Origin: Amphiduros pacificus
Lineage: Eukaryota > Annelida > Polychaeta > Phyllodocida > Hesionidae
Reading direction: 5' to 3'
Assembly: GCA_949316495.1 (NCBI GenBank)
Contig: OX439001.1
Span: 21,977,001-22,041,000, forward strand
Length of the DNA: 64,000 nucleotides
Both the position numbers and the translations under genes were made by a program. This document shows, piece by piece, positions 22,001 to 30,400 of this stretch. Under the pieces are notes generated by a model. The model was given only the letters and a program-made list of their open reading frames with translations. It made no database searches and had not been told where the DNA came from. Numbering within the stretch: the first letter of the stretch is position 1; every line of letters starts with the position of its first letter.

Positions 22001-24352
22001 TTTTCACTACTCCTGTAACCTCAAAATTTACTGTTTGCAAATATATAACTGAAGTAAAACTGTGTTTTTGGCAAGATATTTTTAATTTTATCATTGATTG
22101 AATTGTTAAATATATCAACAACACGATCAGCCTTATGACCATCTTGTCCTTTATCTATTCTTGCAATTATCATTTTAATTCTTGTAATCTGCACTGCAGG
22201 ATTTTTTAAAGTTGCTCTAAATTTTCGAAATGGCTGTAGGAACAAATGCTTGTGGGCAAAATTGTGTTGTCTTTTATACATCCACCTCAAGTCAGCAGGG
22301 ATATTTCAGATTCACATTGTTCATTAATTATTATCATTATTATTGATATTATTATTGTTATTATTATTATCAGGATATCGCATAAGTAAGCAGATTAGGT
22401 GTTTATTGTTTATTTTCAAAAACAGCAATTCATTGAGCAAAATATATGGTCTCAAGGGAGTTAAAGTGGCTACCTTCTGGAACTGAAAAATGGTATTTCC
22501 ACTTTGGACCCTCTTTAACATGGCAAAGGGAATCAAGGTAAATATTCATTTCAGGTTGAAAGGAAATAATGATTCCATGGTTAATGTCAAAGTGTGAATT
22601 GTGAGTTCCCCCCCCCCCCACTAAAAAAAAACATCTTGTGGCATGTAATTCAAGACAAGGTAAGCGGAGTATAGTTTGGGGGCTATCTAAAGGAACAGAG
22701 GAGAGCTGAATGTTCAGTTTGGTCAAAAGACAAAGAAATCAGGTTTAAATGTTAGAGAGTCAGAAATGTAATCAATACTTTTGCTTAGTGCAATACTGTG
22801 GAGTAGTTTGGGGACTATCTAAAGGAACAAAGGAGAGCTGAATGTTCAGTTTGGTCAAAAGACAAAGAAATCAGGCTATTACAGATGCACTGAATTGTTC
22901 GTATGGTGTGCTGCCATATCCGCCCAGGACAAAGGGAGAGACATCAAGTCTCAGGATAATAATGATGGATGGTGCATTGCTTTTCTGGAAAAAGTGGATT
23001 TCAAGTCTATTCTGATGAGGGGACATGTTTGGGTAAACACATGATTGGAACGAAGGGTGGCAAAATATGCCGACCTGCCCGCCTGTACAAAATTGTATAC
23101 AAAGACTGCCAAAGAGGAACTTTCCACTGGACCAATCGTGTGTCAGGAGCGAGTCCCTCTGGCGCCTAGGTCTCCATCTACATCTAAAGTTTACTCAGCA
23201 AAACCAATTGGCATCCCACCGAGAGTGCAAGGTTGCACTAAGGGGTGCAGCTGATACACACCAGCTGCTTGTTGCCAACCTTTATACTCTGGCAAGGGAG
23301 TTCCTGAAGGATGCTGAGCTACCTGGTTCTGATGTAGTTAACTGAGGGGGAAGATTATTCCAGTCAGTCACTGTCCTTGGAAAATAGCTGTATTTATGAG
23401 GGTCACAGCTTGTCGCCATTTCGATATAGCGATTTTGATGGTTTTTCCGTGTAGGAGCCGATTTCATTTTGACATGTTCTGGAAGTTTCAAAGCTATTTC
23501 ACCATGTATATCCTTGTACAATAAAACCAGTCCTTCTCCCTGTTAGTGAATCCCATCCTAGGAATTTTGTTACACTTACTCGTGAGGGACCAGTTTTCCG
23601 TCGCTACCAGGCCGATTACAGCGGCTAAACTGGAGAGGACCCTTGTAGCTGCTGCCAGTCACGGTCTACTTCATTGGCGGTAACTGGTCCCTTGCGAGTA
23701 CAGTGCCTGTTTCTCTCTTCCGGTTGATAGACACAAATCTAGCAGCTTGTCTTTGAACTGATTCTATGCGGTCTATATCTTTTTTGAGGTAAGGGTCTCC
23801 AGGAGATATAGCCCAGAGCCAGAGGATTTTGGCAGAAATAGCAGGCTTCAATCTATTACTCTCGGTGGGATGCCAATTGGTTTTGCCGAGTAAACTTATA
23901 GATGTAGATGTATCGATGTAGATGTGCACCATAACTAGCCTTAGTCTCGAGTTCTCTTAAGTCTCAGTGCAGAATACCCAAACAGCTGCTGAACACTATA
24001 TTATCGCCCATTTTAGGATAACTGACATAAGTGATCACACAACATCTGTCATTTCATGCATGATTCGTATGACTATAACTATGATATAAACATGTTTGGT
24101 CATTTCATTTTTTTGTAGTTTTGGTATTTATAACTGTCAAAATTCAGAGTTTACAAGTCCACGTGGTCGTTAAATGGAGCACGAGCGAGAACTTTTGCTT
24201 ACCTTCCCCTGTTTCTCGCACAGGTGTCCAATCAATTTATTTGTGGCGCTGATTCTATCCTGTTCATTTCCTTCAGCGAGTACCCAAAATATATTCAGTA
24301 ATTCTTGAGAAACTACTATTTTCTTGCTGGGTGCTTCGTCAACCTGCGACAT
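7387..24352 (-). CDS. MYBBP1A: MYB-binding protein 1A / DNA polymerase V family (complete, 29 exons)
   Basis: The spliced coding sequence is 3783 nt, 1260 residues plus stop (vertebrate MYBBP1A is about 1330). Family marks seen in order: VEYTLTRLVRGLASKRKWAR near residue 55, matching the MKYALKRLITGL block of vertebrate MYBBP1A; helical-repeat segments to residue 620; EPAWVEVVTEMLLSLL near 625; an extremely acidic Glu/Asp/Ser block at 688-756; DDDAMFRLDDAVAAAFK near 765, a Pol5-family signature; and a Lys-rich tail at 1109-1260. The family works in the nucleolus in rRNA synthesis and ribosome biogenesis and can act as a transcriptional co-regulator; the polymerase name is historical. Exon phases agree at all 28 junctions. 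The start ATG at 24352-24350 is the first in frame. The gene is divergent from EIF4H. Confidence 0.95.
8012..8080 (+). repeat. 23-bp tandem repeat, three copies
   Basis: Three consecutive 23-bp units of the type TAATACATTGTGCAGCTGTTATC lie in the last intron of MYBBP1A; the third is the most diverged. No function is suggested. Confidence 0.8.
9810..10165 (+). repeat. Dispersed repeat, copy 2 (family of 1190-1700)
   Basis: This copy sits in a MYBBP1A intron. It shares ATCCTTTGTCAGAGCAGACTT, CATTGGCTGATATTTG, AAAATGGCAGCCTC and AAGTTGACGGACAGACAGA blocks in the same order with 1190-1700, and ends with a CCCCATCACTGCAGAAGC block matching that copy's end. The GACGGACAGACAGA microsatellite near the right end is typical of mollusc interspersed repeats. 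It is non-coding. Confidence 0.55.
13264..19111 (-). CDS. MYBBP1A: MYBBP1A exons 8-16 (residues 286-687)
   Basis: Exons on the minus strand: 19111-19023, 18147-18055, 16816-16673, 15482-15412, 15212-15056, 14862-14763, 14519-14347, 13991-13814 and 13464-13264. They encode the middle of the helical-repeat domain, with blocks such as KYLCLQLVPYALSLATN (exon 8), ILQFLCLHSFFTIKSP (exon 12; compare FCLFHSFFVTKKP in vertebrates) and PAWVEVVTEMLLSLLSQQ (exon 16; compare PPWVEVLVEILLALL). The donor of exon 8 is the first of ten tandem donor copies in the minisatellite at 18508-19055. The intron after exon 9 holds a 389-bp MITE. Confidence 0.93.
15550..16600 (+). repeat. Interspersed repeat with GTTTGTGAGTGGCAC start and microsatellite end
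   Basis: The left end GATAGTTTGTGAGTGGCACAA is shared with 17305-17400 and, inverted, with the end of 32100-32280. Similarity with the latter continues through GTCAGCACAGT, ATACAAGG, ACTCACATATGTCAATCT and GTAACCTAGTTATA for about 200 bp. The right end carries a hairpin AAGCCCCTCA..TGAGGGGCTTG at about 16532-16557 followed by GACAGACAGATGGACAGAGAG, the same hairpin-plus-microsatellite finish seen in the tandem-core elements. It lies in MYBBP1A introns 9 and 10 territory between exons 10 and 11 and is non-coding. Confidence 0.6.
16920..17308. mobile_element. 389-bp MITE with 31-bp TIRs (TA-type)
   Basis: The ends read CTATAC(T/C)CAAAGACATCGG continuing into CAAAATAGACTT, a 31-bp inverted repeat with one mismatch. 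The TA dinucleotides at the ends suggest a Tc1/mariner-like TA target duplication, but because the ends are palindromic the exact boundary is ambiguous. It sits in the intron between MYBBP1A exons 9 and 10, and immediately abuts a copy of the GTTTGTGAGTGGCAC repeat. No coding capacity. Confidence 0.75.
17305..17400 (+). repeat. Short copy of the GTTTGTGAGTGGCAC repeat
   Basis: About 90 bp match the left end of the repeat at 15550-16600 (GATAGTTTGTGAGTGGCAC, GTCAGCACAGT, TTAATGCATACAAGG). Its left edge coincides with the right TIR of the 389-bp MITE. Confidence 0.65.
18508..19055 (-). repeat. 55-bp minisatellite, ten units, carrying copies of an exon end and its 5' splice site
   Basis: Ten units of 55 bp (one of 54) are repeated head to tail. 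Read in the gene direction, each unit holds TTGAGCCTGGCAACAAACAC, then CTGA(A/C)CAG or a close variant, then GT(C/T)AGTCTTCCTCAAACTATC. The unit at 19001-19055 is the real 3' end of MYBBP1A exon 8 with its donor. The other nine lie downstream in the intron and all keep AG|GTYAGT. Because 55 is not a multiple of three, and the next unit contributes an in-frame TGA, use of a distal donor would truncate the protein after about 17 extra residues. Confidence 0.95.
19741..24352 (-). CDS. MYBBP1A: MYBBP1A exons 1-7 (residues 1-285)
   Basis: Exons on the minus strand: 24352-24203, 21551-21444, 21306-21217, 21089-21018, 20743-20510, 20169-20077 and 19849-19741. Exon 1 encodes MSQVDEAPSK onward and ends QGK; intron 1 (2.65 kb) holds a broken LINE with nested insertions. 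Exon 2 carries the conserved TLTRLVRGL and ARLGFSLALSQ blocks that open the Pol5/MYBBP1A domain. Exon 5 contains GKKILDVVHILHSSQ and PSTLLLLLVAKKYQQ. All donors are GT and all acceptors AG. Exons 1-6 end in phase 0 and exon 7 in phase 1. Confidence 0.93.
22672..22875 (+). repeat. Direct duplication of about 75 bp
   Basis: The blocks TAGTTTGGG(G/A), CTATCTAAAGGAACA, AGGAGAGCTGAATGTTCAG and TTTGGTCAAAAGACAAAG occur in order at about 22672-22745 and again at about 22800-22875, roughly 128 bp apart, with only a few differences. It is non-coding and lies inside intron 1 of MYBBP1A. Confidence 0.85.
23230..23861 (-). mobile_element. Broken LINE, ORF2 C-terminal remnant, split by a MITE
   Basis: On the minus strand the segment gives, in order, DPYLKKDIDRIESVQRQAAR, then FLGWDSLTGRRTGFIV, then YKDIHGEIAL and HKYSYFPRTVTDWNNLPPQL. 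This is the usual order of the last part of non-LTR retrotransposon ORF2 (VQRRAARFV, LGW.SL..RR, LYKI.HG, YKYSFFPRTI.DWN.LP). A 120-bp MITE interrupts it at 23579-23698, and a frame change lies between the GWDSL and YKDIHGE parts. It is far too short to be active. Clade assignment (Jockey/CR1-like) is tentative. Confidence 0.75.
23579..23698. mobile_element. 120-bp MITE nested in the LINE, TA target site
   Basis: The ends read CTCGTGAGGGACCAGTT and, as reverse complement, CTCGCAAGGGACCAGTT: a 17-bp terminal inverted repeat with two mismatches. TA lies on both sides (23577-23578 and 23699-23700), as for Tc1/mariner-type elements. Removing it joins the two neighbouring LINE segments smoothly, which supports the insertion boundaries. 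Confidence 0.7.
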
Positions 24353-24433
24353 GTTGCTCACGCATTGGATATTTGGGTCATCCTACCAGGTCACGCATGC
24401 GCACTGAGCCCTTGAGTTTCAGGCCTTCTCAAA
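24353..24433. promoter_or_regulatory. 81-bp bidirectional promoter between MYBBP1A and EIF4H
   Basis: Only 81 bp lie between the two divergent start codons, so both transcription starts, or at least one 5' UTR overlapping the other gene, must be packed here. There is no TATA box. The segment contains a CGCATGCGCA palindrome-like core fitting NRF1 and runs into a YY1/TISU-like sequence at the EIF4H ATG. Both genes serve ribosome production or translation, so shared control is plausible but inferred. Confidence 0.75.
24393..24404. promoter_or_regulatory. NRF1-like site
   Basis: ACGCATGCGCAC matches the NRF1 consensus YGCGCAYGCGCR at nearly all positions. NRF1 sites are common in TATA-less bidirectional promoters of housekeeping genes in animals. 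Binding in this organism is inferred. Confidence 0.5.
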
Positions 24434-24441
24434 ATGGCGGA
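24430..24441 (+). promoter_or_regulatory. EIF4H: TISU/YY1-like element over the EIF4H start codon
   Basis: CAAAATGGCGGA places the start codon inside a sequence close to the TISU consensus SAASATGGCGGC (two mismatches) and to a YY1 site. TISU directs initiation on very short 5' UTRs, which fits the 81-bp space to the divergent neighbour. Confidence 0.55.
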
Positions 24442-27400
24442 TTATGATTCTTTCGGTAACAGTGGAGGAGGCGGAGGCTTTTATTCCAAGTGAGTAAATA
24501 ATTTTAACTTATAAATGAGCGATAATTTTAATGAATAAGTACCCAGGAACCATGTGATATATGATTTGTAAACGATTATTCACTGGGGACACAGAAAATT
24601 GCCCTCGTTTTGAGCCCAGAGTGTGTGAGAAACTCGCATGATTTGCCCAAAAACAAGCATGGTTTCCATTTGCACGCTTTCTTGTCTCACACAACCGGCA
24701 TTAGCCAGCTAGACAAAAGCTTAATGTATTTTGGTTTCGGTAAACTTTAAATCGTATGCAATGTAAATCAACTGGTATTTTTGCTGTTGACACTTGTTAC
24801 TAAAAATAGCCAAGTCCTAATCTGCAACCACCTCGCCTGTACCACACATCACTCCTTTTGCTTTTGAATGGTACACTGTCTGACATATCAGTGATATCAC
24901 CCAGAATGAATCTCATGACAGGCCTTCCCAAACTGCCAACAGATATTTAACTGCAGTTCTCGTGATTCTTCTGTGCTCTGTGAGTTCTGTGAGATTTTTG
25001 TGCACTTTGATTATATTTGTCCAGTATGTTTTCAATGGGTCTTCTTTTCAATGAGGCAACATAGGCCCCCTGCCAATCTTTCCAACCAATGATTAAATAT
25101 AGAGGAGTTGTACAGTTCTGGTTCCGATAATGTTGTACAGTTCCGGTGTGTACTTTTTAATGGGGGAAAAGAAAAAACAACATCGAGAGATCAGTAATCG
25201 GCCTATGGCTTTTATTAATACCCATTTATTAACACTACCTGCAGAAGGGCATATTTGCCAGGGGCACCAACATTAAACTTCTTTCTGTACTTTTCCTAAA
25301 ATCTGGTAAACACAGACTTGGTTTCTTATTTATAGAATTATATTGTGCCACAGTATGATACCCCCTCTAGAGGACACTTGTTTCTTTAGTAAACTTAAAA
25401 CCCCAGTGAAAAATTCCAATCCAATTGTACATAAGTTGTCCTTGAAATTTACAATCAGGTTTGTATTGTCAAGTTTTGTTTTTCATATGTACAAAAATCA
25501 CATATAACTCACACTTCGTAAAATTGGTAGAATGGTGTGATTCTTGGTTTATAGTTTTGGTGGAGGAAGCAGTGGACGGGGTGGTCGCAGAAGGCCACTT
25601 CCAGAGGAACCCCCATTCACGGCATACCTAGGAAATCTTCCCCAAGGATTGGTACAAGGAGATGTCGAGTTAATGTTTCAAGAACAACAAGTAAGCAAAT
25701 TTGCATTTAAGTACAGGAATGCACAATGATGGTTTGATTTACATAGTCCTTGTTAAAAGATACATAACATTGTCACATTTTACTGAATTATCTCACTCTA
25801 ACTTTATGATAAGACAAAAGTCATATGAGTGTTTTCTTCTAGCACTCTCTATGTCTCAATCTTTGAATGGGTTGCTATGGAAGGTGAAGATGGCACGGTA
25901 TAATACATCTCTTTCATGCAGTATTGAATGTTTAATTCTTGATTTTTAGTTAATTTAAGATTTCAACATTTTTATCACAGGAAGGTGCAAGCATTACGGT
26001 TATGAAAAATCTTCCGGAAATAACCTGAATTCATGTTTTTTTTCTTCAAAAGTGAAATTTAAAATGGTCTGAACTCAGTCTGAAACATCCAAAAATGACA
26101 TTTCTGAAAGTGGGTATGGGTATCTTCAGGTTAATTTTTCAGGGTTTCAGGTTTTTTCCTGAATGCTGACTTTCATCACTGGCATTAAAGGAGGGACCGA
26201 ATATCAGTTCAGAAGATGGAGTTGCCAGGAATAAGAGCATTGTGTTGTCAGTGGAGCTTCCAACATTTTTAATTGACTTGACCAGAGGCAGTTTTATGCG
26301 ACCCATAGTTAGAGCAAACTATTTTTATACTTGTATCTTATATGAATTGGACAAACATTTGTCTTTTTCAGATTAAAAGTGTCAGATTAGTAAGGGACAG
26401 AGATACTGACAAATTCAAAGGTACTTGTTTCTTTACTGCTGATTTGACATTAGAAATAAGCATTGAGCTTCAACTGTTTCAAATATTTTTGTTGTGTTGA
26501 ATGACCTTGACACATAAAACCATCAAAACATGTTGCATTTTAATTATTACTGAAGAAACAGTTCTGAAATGCTTTGAAGATCTTTTTAACTTTCCGGTCT
26601 TCAGTTGCTTGTTAAAAATGTTAAGCCGGTCATTTATAAATTATCAGTAAGCAACTGAAAATCTAAACACCACCAGCTGGACATTGTTTGGATAAGCCAA
26701 TCATAACAAACTTTAGTTGTCTCCAATTAAACTGCATATCAAAAACAAATAAGCTGTAAAAAGTCAGAACATGGAACACGCCTTTAAGGCTACACATTTA
26801 AATATCTTTGTACCTGTTAAATGCAATTCTGTAGCACACCTGTAAAAATAGCATTAAATGATATATTAAAATGATTTTTGTTGCAGGATTTGCCTATGTA
26901 GAATTCGAAAATAAGCAATCTTTAGTTGAAGCCCTTGAGTTTGACGGTGCAGTGAGTATTTTTTTTCTTGCTGTATTATTGGACAGTGATCATATCTTAC
27001 CCAGCGACCATTGGGTAATAAGTTACTTATAAAATATCACTTTACCATGTTTCTAAGTGGGAATGGAAATGGTAGCCCAATTAAAGAGATTTAGGGTGAC
27101 AATGAATGTTATAATGGTGTTCTGGCCATGAAACAGTGGCAACATTCCCCCTGCTGTTGAATGTAATCAATTCAAAACTGCTGTGCAGCTTCTTAAAGTT
27201 GCTGTAACAGATAATATGATGAACAATTTTACAAAAGTTATTTTCCCACAATTCAGAAGTGTAATCTATGTGTAAATACATCAACCACAAATATCAGTCC
27301 CATGGGTTCAAAATTTCAAATTTTCCACATGGGGAATCCTAGTGATGTCATCACCTCAGCTGCCAGGCTCCTGCTGGTGCTGGGGCTAATAGGGTATGCG

Positions 27401-30400
27401 TCACAGGATGTTTTGATTGCAAGGCCAAGTAAACAGTACACATGGGCTTCATTTTAAAATGGGAAAAAAGTTATATCAAACCAAGGCAGAAACAAATAAA
27501 GCCAAGAATGATACCAGAGTTTACCTTTAGAATTACATAGTACATAAACATGCATATACACATGGGTGCAGGAGGTCTGTCACACGGATGCTTGTTGCCC
27601 TCTCATCATGCCTACCCCTAACCAGGGTCATGTTCTTGCACTCCACATGCTAAAAATAGCTACTCTCAGCAGCTGTGTGGGGTATCCCCCAGTCAGCAGC
27701 AGCAGGCCTGGCTGACCATTATAGATGGCAGTCTTACAAAACCACATGGCTTGAGATAAACATTTGATTTCTGTGCTTGTAACATATATATTCTCACAAA
27801 CAAGAATGGGAATGTGTTTTGTGGATCATGTCCAACCATTTTTTATGTAAAAAATTGCCCGGGAAATTATATTATCTGTTACAGCAACTTTAAATAATAT
27901 ACAAAACAAGCAAGGCTCAGAAATTTCTTGTGGATATTTTGATATTCTTTCATCAGCTTTTGACCTTTGTGGAAGTTTTGATCACCTTCCATTCCAACCT
28001 AACCCTATATATGCATTATTTTTTCAGTTGCTTGAGGACAAGAACATTAGAGTAGATGTAGCAGAGGGTAAAAAAAATGACCGCCGTTTTACAGGAGGAT
28101 CACGTGGAGACCGAGGTGGTGGAGGTAAAACTTAATTTTGGAAATTAGATAAACAGATAGATGTACACAGATGTACATAGATGTACACAGCCTTGTATAC
28201 TTCTATTTATAAATAATCAAATACCAATACAGCAAAAACCCAAAATTAATACAAAGAGTTTTCTCTCTTTAAAGCAATTATGCACAAATTTTGGAAGCAA
28301 AGAAAATTAAAACAAATCATCAATAGGTGATATATGTAATGAGTGTCTGTATTGAACAAACCCTACTTAACAGTCCCATTTTGAAAACACTTCTTGCCTG
28401 GACTCACGAAAAGCTGAGGTGTTAACAAAGAGGCTTTTAAAGATAAAATGGCTCCCTGTAAGTATGACAATATGCTTATGACATCATCAGACATTGTCCA
28501 TTGAATAGTTCTAGAATGATGTCAGAGCAGTTTTAGCCTCATCAGGGAGTCACACAAACAGTACAGGCTACCCTTGTTTTCCATCATATGCAATTGTGGG
28601 CCAACACAAATCTTTGCAGATGGTGCACTTTGTTTTTCTCACAGCAACTTCTATTGTTAGTCTGTATAAAATTTGAATACATCATAACTTCAATTGGTGC
28701 AAACGCTTATGACTAACTGAATTATAGCATTAATACAAAGACTTTCAAAATTTTAATGGTCACATTTTTTTCTCTCGTAAAATCCAAATTTCTTAAACTG
28801 GTTAATGAATTGGAAATAATTAGGTGGAAATTTGATTCTTAAAGGTATTAAGCATCAATTCTACAATTTGGTGTATTTCAAAGCTTAGCCACATATGAAC
28901 ATCATGACAAATTGAAATCATGATAGATTAAACAGATAAGTTGCTATTTATAAGCCATAAAAGTTGCACTCCCAGGAAAGATCTGTCTCAGCCATAAGCT
29001 GCACGTGACGGGTAAACACGGGTAGCGTGAACTTTATTTGACCTCGATTGAGGCTCAAAGTTGGGTAGCACTGTTTGACGTCATTCTGGCACTATTCAAA
29101 GGACAATACATTTCATGACGTCATAAGCATATTGCCATACTCTTATGGCGTCATTTTACCTTTCAGTGCCTCTATGATGACACTCCACATAAAAATGATG
29201 CCAAGAAAGGAGTGTGCTTTCATTAGGGGCCTATATGTTAAGGTCATGTTCAAACATATTTCACAGACACTTATGGCGATGCATCAATCAAAAAGTTTAT
29301 AGACATGAAAGACAAATATATTTATCACCAATATGTGAATTTTAAACGTTTTTTTCAAAATCGGTGCTTAATCCCTTTAAAGACCAACAGAACCTCAATA
29401 TAAAACATCAATCATTTAATCCTTTTTACTAGCCCTTTTCAACCCATTCAGTTGTAGACTGAAGACCCTTTTATGTATTTCGAAAGTGTTCTCCTACAAA
29501 AATCTTAATTTCCTTTTTATTGCTCACACACCCAGTCTACATTTCAGAATCAATATTTTGTATTTGTATTTGTATTTATTTTATTATAGTGACATAGTAC
29601 TATTACATTTAAAGTAAAGAATATATTGTACAGATATGAGTACCCAGCCATATTAGGCTTATTAGTCACTTTAAATCAGTTCCTATAATATAACATATTT
29701 CTCAAAATCAGTGGTGGGCCTGAATATATGGAGGTAAATTGAAGGCATTGTTATCTTTGTGTGATGGCAGTGTTACAATTGTTTTAAACAGAAATTGTTC
29801 ATTAATCTTAATGATCACAGAAAAGTGAGATTTTTATCCATTTTATTTTCATTTCTCTTTAAACTTCAACATTAAAGAATATGGTTTGACACTGTTTTAT
29901 TCTTTCTGAAACTTATTCATTTCCTAAGGTTTCCGTGGAGGACGCGGTGGAGGTGGCCGCTATGGGGATGGTGGCTTTGGTGGAGGTAGAAGCCAAGGCG
30001 GTGGCTTTGGTGATCGAGATGGCTTTGACAGACAAAGAAGAGGCGGAGGATTTGGAGGTGGAGGATTTGACCGACGAGATGGAGACCGAGATGGTGGGTT
30101 TGGTAGGGATGACCGTCGAGGCGGCAGAGATGATCGTAGAGGTTATACATCCAGACCCAGAAATGACAGTGGTGGGCCTGAACTCAGGGAACCTTCCCCA
30201 GGTAATTTTGATGCAAAGAATCAATTTAACTTTGGTGGAATAACATATTTTGAACAGGAATAGTTTACTCGAAAGTGCACTGTTTATTTTGATTTAAACA
30301 TATATTTATTTCTCCTCTCACTGTTCATTTTCACATTCACATTTCTCTGAATGAGATACTCAGTTATCTCTAATCATAACTTTCATATCTCTGTGTCATT

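Larger units (their letters stand above)
23187..23904. repeat. Inverted repeat of about 40 bp flanking the LINE remnant
   Basis: GTTTACTCAGCAAAACCAAT continuing into TGGCATCCCACCGAGAGT at 23189-23228 recurs inverted at about 23862-23900 (CTCTCGGTGGGATGCCAATT..). Outside both arms are ATCTACATC-type microsatellites (about 23168-23185 and 23903-23925). The arms therefore form a large palindrome around the LINE fragment; either two LINE tails lie head to head or the whole is a composite element. Confidence 0.7.
21552..24202 (-). other. MYBBP1A: MYBBP1A intron 1 with mixed repeats
   Basis: This 2.65-kb intron separates the first coding exon from the rest. It holds an ATT/ATC microsatellite (22320-22375), a poly-C/poly-A run (22608-22632), a 75-bp direct duplication and the LINE remnant with a nested MITE. 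No coding exon keeping frame with exons 1 and 2 was found inside. Confidence 0.6.

Noticed and set aside
24353-24361. GTG codon upstream and in frame with the MYBBP1A ATG
   Set aside because: Non-ATG initiation is unnecessary; the ATG at 24352 is in an acceptable context and nothing upstream looks conserved.
29913-30224. Minus-strand frames rich in Ser/Thr/Ile and His
   Set aside because: Antisense reading of the RGG-rich EIF4H exon 6.
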